In this document: piece by piece, positions 20,224-31,900 of the stretch
Layout of the letters: the number at the start of each line of letters is the position of its first letter
Numbering within the stretch: the first letter of the stretch is position 1
Assembly: GCF_026151205.1 (NCBI RefSeq)
Contig: NC_087074.1
Span: 3,596,001 to 3,660,000, forward strand
Source of the DNA: Bolinopsis microptera
Lineage: Eukaryota; Ctenophora; Tentaculata; Lobata; Bolinopsidae
Reading direction: 5' to 3'
Length of the DNA stretch: 64,000 bases
Translations under genes and position numbers: made by a program
The notes under the pieces: model-generated
The model's database searches: none
What the model saw: the letters and a program-made list of their open reading frames with translations, nothing else
Told to the model about the DNA's origin: nothing

Positions 20224-23200
20224 ATGATGCGGGCAACAATTCTTCTTGGTCTGATAGCTTCTTCGTCAGCTGCAGGTTAGTTTTTCAAATACCAATTTTA
20301 TTGATATTCCGATTACAACTAGGTAATATCGGTTGGGCGACAATCGACCCCCGACAAATCACCCCCCGACAATTGACCCCCGACAAATCACCCCCCGACA
20401 ATTGACCCCCGACAAATCACCCCCCGACAATTGACCCCCTGACAATTGACCCCCGACAATTGACCCCCCGACAATTGACCCCGACAATTGACAATAGAAT
20501 TTAATACAATTAACATTTAACCCTGATCCTGACCCTGACCCTCAATTGTCGGGGGTCAATTGTCCAGTAGTATATAATAGAACATTTTGATTTCCTAATT
20601 TTTTTATTATACAATATTTATATTGTTATAATAATAAGGCTTATATTTCAGAGGAAGAGGAAGTTGTTGTAAATCATTGTCCTACTGATTATCCCAACGT
20701 CTACTACAACGGACAGTACTGTTGTAAATCCAACATGGAGGAGTTCTACGAGCCTCAGGGTGCCCAATGTGACGGCAGTGTGATTCAGAGAGACAGTTTG
20801 TGTTGCGCGGGAGACCAGTCCACGTCGTGCCCCGGTGGAAACTGTGAAAGCAACCCAGCACCCACACCAGGTGAGTTGGTCGTATAATTAGTATAACTCC
20901 ACTTTTGACCTATTTGAAGGCCACTTATTATTTTCATAATTGCACCGGTTTTTTTCAGCGAGTTCGATTAAGATTACAAAACTAATTGCACTGTTTTGAG
21001 AGCAACCGAAAACATCAGGGTCAGGGTCAGGGTCAGGGTCAGGGTCAGGGTCAGGGTCAGGGTCAGGGTCAGGGTCAGGGTCAGGGTCAGGGTCAGGGTC
21101 AGGGTCAGGGTCAGGGTCAGGGTCAGGGTCAGGGTCAGGGTCAGGGTCAGGGTCAGGGTCAGGGTCAGGGTCAGGGTCAGGGTCAGGGTCAGGGTCAGGG
21201 TCAGGGTCAGGGTCAGGGTCCGGGTCAGGGTCAGGGTCAGGGTCAGGGTCAGGGTCAGGGTCAGGGTCAGGGTCAGGGTCAGGGTCAGGGTCAGGGTCAG
21301 GGTCAGGGTCAGGGTCAGGGTCAGGGTCAGGGTCAGGGTCAGGGTCAGGGTCAGGGTCAGGGTCAGGGTCAGGGTCAGGGTCAGGGTCAGGGTCAGGGTC
21401 AGGGTCAGGGTCAGGGTCAGGGTCAGGGTCAGGGTCAGGGTCAGGGTCAGGGTCAGGGTCATGGTCAGGGTCAGGGTCAGGGTCAGGGTCAGGGTCAGGG
21501 TCAGGGTCAGGGTCAGGGTCAGGGTCAGGGTCAGGGTCAGGGTCTGGGACCCAGGACCCTAACCCTAAAAAAATCAGACCTATAATAAATATGGAAAGTC
21601 GAATGCTTGTGGTAATGATGGCCAAGGAGGCCCATGGGCAAACCAAGTTTACAAAATAAAGTTTTATGGTGAGTCCAATCATTGCTAGAAATCTTACTAT
21701 ACCTATAGTTTATAGTTTTAGGGAATTTTTTATGAATAAATATTTATGTAAGTCGCGAATTAGTTTCACTGAAATTTGGAAAATAGTTGGTTTTTGCCTT
21801 CAGAAGAAAAATTATCGGTTTAATATAGATAAAACCTAAATCTTTATCTGATTATCTAGATAAAAGGTTTAATACCGATAATGGATAGCCTAGTCGGGGG
21901 GTCAATTGTCGGGGGGTCAATTGTCGCACTAAACCCTAGATTTCGCGACAGTTGACCCCAGTGTAATTACATAGGGGGTCAATTGTCGGGGGGTCAATTG
22001 TCGGGGGGTCAATTGTCGGGGGGTCAATTGTCGCGGTACCGTGATATCATGCAATAGATTATAATATTATCATAACCTGTATAAGATAACGTAACCAGCA
22101 TAACACCCTTCAGTTGACTACAAGACGTACAGGATAACAACGGAAACAAAAGATGTCGATGACGCTGATACAGATGGCGACTTTTATTATACCATCATAG
22201 GGACCAAAGGAAAGACACTTGAGTACAATACTGACAACACTGGCGATGATAGAGTCAGAGGAGGAAGTGACACCCATGTGATTACGGACAACACTGAGAT
22301 TGGCGAGTTCAGATGTGTCTCTATAAGAACGGATAGTAGTGATGAGTGGCTTTTCTCAACGGTACAGCTTACCACATTTTACTCGCGCAATTTTTTTTTC
22401 GAATAATATTTAAAATTATTTTATCTACATGGCTGATACATGACAAGTGTGATATAACTGTGTTATATTCTTACGGGGTGATGGTCAATTCTCGAGTCTC
22501 GACGCAACCAACAATATTATATTGTAATGAGCAAGACGTGAATTTTCCTTTTCATTTATTGGCACTATCCATCGCGGAGTAGAGTCCGCGGCGGAGCCGC
22601 CGGACTCCGAGCGGACTCCGGCGGTGCTCCGCCAAAATGTATTTACACTGGACTCGAGTACATTTTGGCGGACTCCGAGCGGAGCCGAGCGGACTCCGAG
22701 CGGACTTTAAAGTCCGCCGCGGACTCCGAGCGGCTCCGCGGCGGCTCGGCGGAGTGTCCGCCGCGGACTAAGCCACTAGGCGGACTCCGGTCCGCCGCGG
22801 ACTCCGGCGGAGTGCTTGGCGGACTCCGCCGGACCTCTCCGCCAGACTTGAATCCGGCGGAGTCCGGCGGAGCTTGGCGGAGCTTGGCGGAGTCCGCCAG
22901 CTCGGCGGACTCCGCTGGGAGTCCGCCGGACTCCAACAGAGTCCACTGACTTCCGACCTCAGACTTCCGATCCTCGGCTAAATTTGTCACGTGACATACA
23001 ACATAGCATTTTGCAATATTGTGGTCAGATAAAAAGGTCGCTAGTGATAAACCTTAACCATTACCCTCACAATGTCAATAGTGTACAACTCTAGTCCTAA
23101 CTTTGACCCTATAATGTATATACGTTGACCCTAACCCTCCACCAAACCGTCCGCAGCGAAATATCAATGTCATTGACTGGTCACGTGACCAAAACAATTT

Positions 23201-26200
23201 TTGTCATATTATCTCATATAGGGAAGCGTTTTTAGTTTTACCCTACACGTTGCATGTGGCGTCATTCGGCCGGATCCCAGCAAGCAAAAATACGTCGACC
23301 ATCACAGGACGACGCCAGCCAGCACTCTCTACGCTCTTCGAGCTCCGATCGTCCTGTGACGAAGTAAGGACGAAGCCTGAGGTCCTCAGGTAACATCGAC
23401 CACCGATTGAAAATTCAAAGATTTTTTGACATAAAGGTCAAATGTAAAACTAAAATCTTGATGTTGATTGATTGACGACGTCAACAGTCAATTTTTGAGC
23501 ACAGCGCGAGCGCATGCGGAAAAGGACCGCGTAGCTAGTCAAGATGTTGATAAATATTTGGCTTGTGGCGCGATGTGTTGCTCTAAGTATAGCCCTCTCG
23601 CTTGCAGTAGCGTGCGACCGCCGGAAATGACTTGTTGAACAAGCGCGCCCGCAGCGGCGCGAAAGCACCTGGTTAGCTAGATGAACGCGATGTGCCTTGC
23701 ATTGTAGGATGAAATCCTACTAGCTGACGCCACTCGCAGCTGTGATGTTCGCTGTACGTCAGCGATCGAAATTTATACGCGTATCACCCGTTAAGATGTG
23801 CCACCCGACGCGCCACGCAATTTTTCTCGTTGCTCGTCGCATGCGTTGACGAACAACGAAGCTCGTTGCGACGCGTAATGAGCTGCCAGGCTAGGACATC
23901 GTCCTGGTCCAACAAATTTTGGCGAGCGCGAGCGATTTTCTCCAAAAATTTAATGAGGGCGCCGACTTCCACTCTGGCTAGGTTTCTTCTTATAGGGGGT
24001 GCACGATAAAAATAAAGTTGCTTGGATTTAAAAACATTTTGTACCACTGTTTTCTAGAGACTGTGAGAATTTTCACAATACCAAATTTGTTATACCTTTT
24101 TGGAGAAAAATTGTGTGGCACGTCGGGTGGCACATCTTAACGGGTGATACGCGTATAAATTTCGATCGCTGACGTACAGCGAGCAGCACAGCTGCGAGTG
24201 GCGTCAGCTAGTAGGATTTCATCCTACAAGGCACATCGCGTTTACCTAGATAACCAGGTCATTTCCGCCCCGGCGGTCGCGCGCTACTGCAAGCTTACCT
24301 GAGGACCCCAGGCTTTAATGTTGTTAATAGAGATTAGGCGGAATGACAGGCTGAGCGCGGCCCAGTAACTGCAAGCGAGAGGGCTATACTATAGGGCTAT
24401 ACTATAGTTAGACTTAGAGCAACACATCGCGACACAAGCCAAATATTTATCAACATCTTGACTATATATACTAGCTACGCGGTCCTTTTCCGCATGCGCT
24501 CGCGCTGTGCTCAAAAATTGACGTCGCGTCGTCAATCAATTAACATCAAGATTTTAGTTTTACATTTGACCTTTATGTCAAAAAATCTCTGAATTTTCAA
24601 TCGGTGGTCGATGTTACCTGAGGACCTCAGGCTTTGTCCTTACTTCGTCACAGGACGATCGGAGCTCGACGAGCGTAGAGAGTGCTGGCGTCGTCCTGTG
24701 ATGGTCGACGTATTTTTGCTTGCTGGGATCCGGCCGAATGACGCCACATGCAACGTGTAGGGTAAAACTAAAAACGCTTCCCTATATGAGATAATATGAC
24801 AAAAATTGTTTTGGTCACGTGACCAGTCAATGACATTGATATTTCGCTGCTGGCGGTTTGGTGGAGGGTTAGGGTCAACGTTTATACATTATAGGGTCAA
24901 AGTTAGGACTAGAGTTGTACACTATTGACATTGTGAGTGTAATGGTTAAGGTTTATCACTAGCGACCTTTTCATCTGACCACAATATCGCAAAATGCTAT
25001 TGGCTATGTTGTATGTCACGTGACAAATTTAGCCGAGGGTCGGAAGTCGGAAGTCGGAAGTCAGTGGACTCAGTTGGAGTCCGGCGGACTCCGAGCGGAT
25101 TCAAGTCTGGCGGAGAGGTCCGGCGGAGTCCGCCAAGCACTCCGCCGGAGTCCGCGGCGGACCGGAGTCCGCCTAGTGGCTTAGTCCGCGGCGGACACTC
25201 CGCCGAGCCGCCGCGGAGCCGCTCGGAGTCCGCGGCGGACTTTAAAGTCCGCTCGGAGTCCGCTCGGCTCCGCTCGGAGTCCGCCAAAATGTACTCGAGT
25301 CCAGTGTAAATACATTTTGGCGGAGCACCGCCGGAGTCCGCTCGGAGTCCGCTCGGAGTCCGGCGGCTCCGCCGCGGACTCTACTCCGCGACGGATAGTG
25401 CCCATTTATTTAAGTTTTATCTTCAATTTTGGCGATAATAATAGAATATGAACACAGTTATTATGCCGCATAATATGATAAACTTTTCATAGATGATTAT
25501 TGAGATGGACGGATTACCCACTCACAATTTCACTAATATGGTTGGTTGGCTCGAAAAGGATCCGGCGGTATTGAGTGAAGTAGCATTTTGTGTCACCGAC
25601 ATTGGTAAGTCAAAAGCTGTTACTCCATAATGCAAGCTATATTCATTAACTACTTTTTAAAAATAGCTTAGTATAGGATTGCTCGTCAAGTAAAAAAAGA
25701 AATGGTATTATTTGTTCGCCTTTTTATCGTTGACAAGCAAAGCTTTCTCCATCAAAGCTTTCTCCAGGAGACAAGCGGATTAACACCTGTCCAGAGGAAC
25801 ATCCTTACTCCTTTCTCCAAAACAACCGCTGTTGTTCAAACAACAAGGAGGGTACTCTCAGCGGATTCCAAAGTTGGTGCAATCAAAGGATACTTGGAGA
25901 TGGTAGTATTTGCTGTGATGGAGACAGCATAGAATGCTCTGATAAACCTTGCTTCGACAATCATATCAAAACTCTAGGTGAGAAATAACACTCGTCCTTA
26001 GCCTTTTAGATACCTTACTCGGGATTATTACGACGGGTTTATTAACGACCGGTTAATTTTTTGCCATTTTAGCCAAATGAAGTCGAAAAACCTACAACAA
26101 GTGTCCCAATAGTCTTCTTTAGTGAATATAAGACAACGATTAAAATATGAGCACCCATACCCCTTGGGAACCCTAAAAAGCTAAAAGCAGAGAACGGCGG

Positions 26201-26807
26201 GTTTATTACTTTATTAACGACCGGTGAAAATGTGGTTCGGGAAAAATATGGCGAAATTACCCTAAACCCGCCACTTTATCCCGGTCATAATAATCCCGAG
26301 TATTAAGGTATATCGTATTTGCAATAAGAAACCCAAGCCTATCTGATATTATTATATATAAACCCTTATAATGCCTATATTACATTTATATATTACATTT
26401 ATATATTACATTTATATATTATTCACTTCCATTATTGACAATAATTCTTCAAAGCACTATATAATAATTTATAAACAGTCGCAGAAATAATTTCTTCTCG
26501 TATGGGATAACATTTTAAACAGTCGACTGATCGGGATAGGGGTGTATAACTAAAAGTGATGTAAAATATTCATAAATCAGATAATTGCCAGTTTCTCAAC
26601 TCAGATATCATGGTCCCAATCTGTCCCTTTTTCAAACTTTTGGAACACGCGCTCAACCCGACAACCCTCAGTGATCAGTCGTTATTTATTTCGTATTGTG
26701 TCCATCTATTCAGCTCAGACAGTCTTGGACGAAGCAACAGTACGTGCGGGGCGCTATACATGACGAGTGTGGACTGCTGTGATTTGCCCGATACCTCTTT
26801 AACGTAA
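20224..26807 (+). CDS. chimeric secreted protein: Cys-rich, PLAT-like, Cys-rich modules
   Basis: Proposed exons are 20224-20275, 20652-20870, 22114-22361, 25493-25604, 25768-25977 and 26605-26807; all have AG/GT borders, the phases agree and the total is 1,044 nt (347 aa). Order: signal peptide MMRATILLGLIASSSAA; CC-type Cys-rich module (NHCPTDYPNVYYNGQYCC ... DSLCCAGD ... C); PLAT/LH2-like domain split over two exons (FYYTIIGTKGKTLEY, RGGSDTHVITDNTEIGEF, DEWLF, then the MDGLPTHNF exon); a second CC-type module (INTCPEEHPYSFLQNNRCC ... SICCDGDSIEC); and a terminal Cys-containing exon. The CWKDT exon expected after the first module is truncated (feature at 21,571). A 2.84-kb foldback transposon lies in the PLAT intron. 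The PLAT part to the end is well supported; joining it to the first two exons is inferred from phase and order. Confidence 0.6.
20338..20567. repeat. (CCCCCGACAATTGAC)n satellite, unit B
   Basis: Imperfect 14-15-bp units alternating GACAATTGACCCC and GACAAATCACCCC, followed by a short CCCTGA stretch and one inverted unit at about 20,548. The same structure is in unit C at 52,774-52,999. Confidence 0.85.
21015..21543. repeat. (TCAGGG)n variant-telomere array, unit B
   Basis: About 88 tandem TCAGGG hexamers, almost pure (one TCCGGG near 21,217, one TCATGG near 21,460). The array ends TCTGGGACCCAGGACCCTAACCCTAA, an inverted telomere-type junction, directly against a truncated coding exon. Confidence 0.95.
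21571..21668 (+). pseudogene. truncated CWKDT exon fused to telomere-like repeat
   Basis: Only the 3' third of the exon remains (from ATCAGACCTATAAT, coding CGNDGQGGPWANQVYKI). The 5' two thirds, with the GCWKD core, are replaced by the TCAGGG array. The donor-side sequence TTTTATGGTGAG is retained, but there is no acceptor, so the exon is probably skipped. Confidence 0.75.
21895..22033. repeat. inverted (GGGGGGTCAATTGTC)n satellite
   Basis: Seven or so copies, mostly spaced 15 bp apart, in the opposite orientation to those at 20,338. They mark the end of unit B homology, just before the PLAT-like exon. Confidence 0.85.
22561..25402. mobile_element. 2.84-kb foldback transposon, GC-rich arms (FB-1)
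   Basis: Ends GGCACTATCC ... GGATAGTGCC, flanked by the 8-bp target duplication CATTTATT (22,553-22,560 and 25,403-25,410). The arms are long inverted repeats (about 22,561-23,828 and 24,105-25,402) around a ~276-bp spacer. The outer ~420 bp of each arm is built from self-complementary GGCGGACTCCGCC/GAGTCCGC words. There is no transposase ORF. The spacer contains a 110-bp block (23,994-24,103) shared with the second foldback element. The 8-bp duplication fits hAT-, P- or Merlin-like superfamilies; which one is not decided. Confidence 0.9.
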
Positions 26808-28140
26808 CATGTGACCAAGCCGCTGCTATAACGCTATTGTTGAGCTAATGTTGAGCTATGTAAGTATTTGAAGACTTATCGTATTATGTGAATAGATATA
26901 GGTGAATGATATGTAGCAACCCCAACGGCCAACAGTTAAATAATGCGAACTAATCCAACTGAACAGTTTAACTGATTGTGGTAAGTTATACAACCATGGT
27001 TTCCCTGGTAACACTGATTATAATGATTATCCTGGTAACCCTGATATAGCCTTGGTATCCATAGTAGCCACGGTAACCCTGGTAACCTCGTAAAACCCCA
27101 GGAGATAATGAGGAGGGAGTGGTAAGGGTTCACACACGGTAACCCTGGTAACCTCGTAAAACCCCAGGAGCTAGATAATGAGGAGGGAGTGGTAAGGGTT
27201 CACAGTGCACCCTACTCAGAACCTTGATCACTTTCTTTTAGCTTTAGCAATAGAGGACTCGTACGCGACTAATCTCCCTCCCCCTAGCTGACATTTGGGA
27301 CCGGGGACCCGATTAGAGAAAGTGACACAGATGCTCTGACGAATACAACTTACAAGTTTTTCAACCAAAAGGTTGATAACGTTGTTGTTGTGCTATTGCT
27401 ATGCTCAGGGTACGCATTATATTTGGTTCACCATATTTTTGAAGGATATTTATAAGCAACCCTTGCTTTATCGCTAGAATTAGTCCTTTGATCGAACTTT
27501 TGAGAGCAGCTCAGAAAGGGTCCCGGGTCCTTACCGCCCACTGGTACCGGCGGTGCAACTGTGTCCATATTTAGAATCTACGATATAGATATAAGTGTTC
27601 ATATCTAGAACTGATAATCCAACTGTTTATTGTAATGATATTGATTAATCGTGGGATTTTTCAAAAGACCCACTCACCCCCTTCGCGGTACTAACTTTTT
27701 TTTTGGATAATATTTAAGACTTTTGCGGTACTAACTGTTGAAAAATCACGGTACTATAAACTGTGTCTTGGTACATAAAATAAGATACCCACCCAGTAAC
27801 TGCTTTAAACAGCTCATTAAACATTGGGAAATGGGCAAATTATACCCATTATTTAGTAGGGGTTTTATTTTCAATGTAGTCAAATTAGATAAAAAGTTTT
27901 TTTTTAAAAGGAAACAATTCAATTAAAAAACCCAAAAAAAAAGTCAAAAAACCTCAAAACCCAAAAAACTCATTCCCAAAATTAAAATTTGAGGTAAAAT
28001 GGGTTTTCTAGGGTTGGAACTAGCTGTTTTTTCTGGGAAATGAGCAGCAGACCCACCACTTAGTACAAAAGTACTAACTGTGTTTGGAAGAAAATATGAC
28101 CCACCCCCCCCAACGTGACGTACGGTACTAAGTGTATGAT
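26808..28140. other. non-coding with short duplications
   Basis: No gene seen. Around 27,076-27,204 a ~63-bp sequence is tandemly repeated twice (GGTAACCCTGGTAACCTCG and GATAATGAGGAGGGAGTGG). From 27,650 the sequence is A/T- and C-rich. Confidence 0.5.
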
Positions 28141-28172
28141 CCCCCCACCCCCCCCCCCCCCCCCCCCCCCCC
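28141..28172. repeat. poly-C tract
   Basis: A run of 25 uninterrupted C after CCCCCCA. It sits immediately before a duplicated PLAT-gene intron segment. Confidence 0.9.
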
Positions 28173-28190
28173 GTAGTTGTTACAACCTTA

Positions 28191-28583
28191 TTATGATATT
28201 TAGTTATAGATAAAATGAAAGCAGACTTTGCAAAGTTGCCTTGTTTAAGAAATATCAGATCCCATGATGATTTTCAGAAATTGTAGGTATTTTGCGATTT
28301 TACTTGTACAGTAACGTAACATATTTATACGTTTCAGTAGCTAAATCACATATGACATGCCTTATTAGTGCTTTTCATGCAACAAGTAAATTATGATATT
28401 TAGTTATAGATAAAATGAAAGCAGACTTTGCAAAGTTGCCTTGTTTAAGAAATATCAGATCCCATGATGATTTTCAGAAATTGTAGGTATTTTGCGATTT
28501 TACTTGTACAGTAACGTAACATATTTATACGTTTCAGTAGCTAAATAACATATGACATGCCTTCAGTTGAATACAAGGTTACA
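28191..28583 (+). pseudogene. tandem intron copies and truncated PLAT exon
   Basis: A 173-bp segment (28,191-28,363) is repeated at 28,391-28,563 and is similar to the intron of the 30,584 gene (30,668-30,930). The second copy runs through the splice acceptor into the first codons of a PLAT-like exon (VEYKVT), then breaks off at about 28,583. It is a partial gene duplication. Confidence 0.7.
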
Positions 28584-28589
28584 GTAAAA

Positions 28590-29456
28590 CCCCGATTTAC
28601 CCTGATATACCTTGGGTATGGCGGTAAATTGGCCAAAAAAGGATGAGAAAGGCCTTTAATCCATAGAGGGGATATTTGTACTCAGCTTCGGTAAACTAAC
28701 TTGCTTCGGTAAACTAACTTGCTTATGCGATCATCATTTATGGCCCCAAACATAAAATATACTTATACGGATACTGCAACTTTATCTATATATTTCAAAC
28801 CAATCCTGTCTTCTATAACCACACTTTCGACCAGTCTTCAGTCTTTAGTGCCGGATTTCTATGAACTGCGAGTCTAACTATAATCGTCACGATTTTGAAT
28901 ACCGGGAACGGGGAATCGAGATAGTGTGAAAATACCCAAAACTTTAAAGGTAGGGCCAAAGGCTTGCTCCAAGGCGTTGCTGGATAGTCAAACTAACGAT
29001 CGTCGTTAGTAACGATGGTTTATCAAAATACTCACTATTTGCCACGGTTTAATCGTTTGTCAGATTAGTCAGCGGTGAGAAAGGTATTGTAAATATTGAA
29101 TATTTAGCACAGCAACCCTTATATAAAGAAATAGTCTGCCGGCTGCCCGTTTATGTAGATTGTAAATGCATGTGAGTAGCTCAAGTCTAGGAGTAGTTAC
29201 TAGTTGATAGTTAGTCCTTGATACCGTCAGAGCTGACGACGAGACAATTGGCATTTGGCAGTAGAGTAGTATAGTAGTAGTAGGCTACTGATTCAGGATG
29301 TGGACGAAGTTACTGGGGTTATAAGAAACCACGAGAAATAAACTCTCTTTATTATTTTGTTTGCATCGACTTTTTCACGCGGTGAATCTGGATCGTTTAA
29401 CGATAAAGTCTTGATGGTTTAAACTCGGATATAAAAAGAAATGAGACGTGAACTAG
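28590..29456. other. non-coding; possible decayed LTR
   Basis: Nothing coding is seen. At 29,100-29,400 a TATATAAAG word, a later AGAAATAAACTC polyadenylation-like word and a T-rich tail are arranged like an LTR, but no paired terminal repeat or target duplication was found. Confidence 0.25.
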
Positions 29457-29458
29457 TC

Positions 29459-30153
29459 ATTTCATTTCATTTCATTTCATTTCATTTCATTTCATTTCAT
29501 TTCATTTCATTTCATTTCATTTCATTTCATTTCATTTCATTTCATTTCATTTCATTTCATTTCATTTCATTTCATTTCATTTCATTTCATTTCATTTCAT
29601 TTCATTTCATTTCATTTCATTTCATTTCATTTCATTTCATTTCATTTCATTTCATTTCATTTCATTTCATTTCATTTCATTTCATTTCATTTCATTTCAT
29701 TTCATTTCATTTCATTTCATTTCATTTCATTTCATTTCATTTCATTTCATTTCATTTCATTTCATTTCATTTCATTTCATTTCATTTCATTTCATTTCAT
29801 TTCATTTCATTTCATTTCATTTCATTTCATTTCATTTCATTTCATTTCATTTCATTTCATTTCATTTCATTTCATTTCATTTCATTTCATTTCATTTCAT
29901 TTCATTTCATTTCATTTCATTTCATTTCATTTCATTTCATTTCATTTCATTTCATTTCATTTCATTTCATTTCATTTCATTTCATTTCATTTCATTTCAT
30001 TTCATTTCATTTCATTTCATTTCATTTCATTTCATTTCATTTCATTTCATTTCATTTCATTTCATTTCATTTCATTTCATTTCATTTCATTTCATTTCAT
30101 TTCATTTCATTTCATTTCATTTCATTTCATTTCATTTCATTTCATTTCATTTC
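29459..30153. repeat. (ATTTC)139 pentanucleotide array
   Basis: 695 bp of uninterrupted ATTTC (equivalent to TTTCA), exactly 139 units. The one open frame through it (ISFHF repeats) is an artefact. Confidence 0.98.
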
Positions 30154-30583
30154 TGCTTTTAACCAATTGGTTTTTTTTCGGTGTGTCAATAAAATCAATT
30201 ATATTGTATTTATAATATATAAACAGATACACTATACTATTACTATTTTGCGACAGTTAATCTGATATTATCTCTTTAACATTATTCATTATTTTTTGAT
30301 TTTATGAGACCCGTGTTTTGTTTTTAGTTTTCTGCTCCGATGAGGAGAAAAAGTTTTTTGACGAGAGCCGCTTGAGACATGGGCACCGTATTGTGTAAAT
30401 TATTTAGTTATATTTTATACAATATCTTTGTCGCATAGTTGCAGGGTAGTAAATACAATGTTTCGTTTCGTTTTGTAACCAAAATTATGGTAATATTATG
30501 GTAACAATTATGGTTGAATAAATTGCAACTGTTACCCAATTAGAATGTTATAGGCCGTCGTTTTCTTTGATACCACTCGCAAG

Positions 30584-31187
30584 ATGAACTGTAGGTGGAA
30601 TAAGATGACATGGACATCAATTCTCCTCGCGCTGATCACTCTGTCGTTAGCAGGTCAGTTGTTACAACCTTATTATGATATTTAGTTATAGATAAAATGA
30701 AAGCAGACTTTGTTTTAGAAATATCCGATCCCATGATGATTTTCATGAATTGTTTATTGAAGTTATTTTGCAATTTTGATAGTTAAGTCTCGTACAGTAA
30801 TTTTATAAGTTTCGACGACGATTAACACATGTTTATTGAAAGCTTCTACAAGTTAAATCATCGTATCTCTTATATGTTTTTAACCCAACTCCACTCAGTT
30901 ATAAGTTTCAGTAGCTAAATAACATGCCTTCAGTTGAATACAAGGTTACAACGGATACAAGCTCTGTCGACAATGGCGCAGGCTCAAACAATCAATTTTA
31001 TTACAAGTTTATGGGAACGAAAGGCAGCACAACTGAGCACCTTGCTGACAATGATAATGATAGGGAGATAGGGAAAAGTGACACCTATATGATCACAGAT
31101 AGCACCGACATAGGCGAGTTCAGATGTGTGTCAGTGAGACATGGCGGTAGTGATGGGTGGATGTTTAACGAGGTAAACCTTAATTGA
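30584..31187 (+). CDS. secreted PLAT-like protein, partial
   Basis: Signal-peptide exon 30584-30653 (MNCRWNKMTWTSILLALITL) ends in phase 1 and joins a PLAT/LH2-like exon at 30934-31172. Its motifs match the PLAT exon of the chimeric gene: FYYKFMGTKGSTTEH, GKSDTYMITDSTDIGEFRC, SDGWMFNE. PLAT domains are beta-sandwiches that bind lipids or membrane-associated proteins. The exon ends phase 0 at GAG|GTAAAC, as its paralogue does, so a further exon is expected; none is visible before the degraded block. If unspliced, a TGA at 31,185-31,187 ends the protein. Confidence 0.7.
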
Positions 31188-31189
31188 TT

Positions 31190-31900
31190 TCACTTCTGAA
31201 TTTTTGTGAATTATATTGACACACTGGTTTGACTAAAGACTGAAAATACATGGAATTAAATCAAAATTAGTATATAATCTATATCTTATCATTTGTGCAA
31301 GCTGTTGACGGCTCTAAACCTCAATATCATATAAAAAATCACTAAGGAGAGAAACATTGAATGTTCTGAGTGTTCATATGCCAACTGCTATTAATTAGCA
31401 TTTAATATCGCCACCAGTAAATGAATGCTAGTTAGAATCATTTAGAATTCTTTATTATGGGTTTTTCTATTGTTTTAATTATGTGACTGAATTTTATACT
31501 TTTATGAGTATTTGATCATCGGAAGTTTGTTTTAAAAAAAAACTATGATTTCCTAGATTCTACGATTTAAATCTATCTTTTTCCGTATTTAGATATTTTG
31601 ATTTAGGAATAATTTACCCGAATAAAAACAAGTCAAAAAACTTTCATTTCATCTTAGACACATTATGTAGCCTAATAGTATTTAAAGATCATAGATATGT
31701 AACAATATAATATAATTAACGATAAATTTATATTCGAAATAGTTTACCATTGTCAATATTTGCTTAATTATAATGTATGTTGACTTAAATTACCATTCTG
31801 ATTATATGCATTCTATCACAAAACTTATCCTGTAAAAATGTATAGTGCCAAATATATGATAGATGCACGGCACTCCTGATATATGATGACATTACTGCTG
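31190..31900. other. AT-rich, no gene
   Basis: Low-complexity AT-rich sequence; nothing supported. Confidence 0.5.

Larger units (their letters stand above)
16222..21892. repeat. segmental duplication unit B (partial)
   Basis: Starts head to tail with unit A at the end of the SLC22 fragment and follows the unit order through the signal-peptide, Cys-rich and truncated CWKDT exons. Homology ends near 21,892 in GACAATTGACCCC-type repeats. It lacks the MITE found at 3,391 in unit A and carries a private 2.2-kb element. Confidence 0.85.

Noticed and set aside
28980-29400. solo LTR
   Set aside because: TATA-like and polyadenylation-like words are spaced like an LTR, but I found no terminal TG...CA pair or target duplication.
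29441-30265. 274-codon frame of ISFHF repeats
   Set aside because: Translation of the (ATTTC)n pentanucleotide; 15-base periodicity leaves all frames open.
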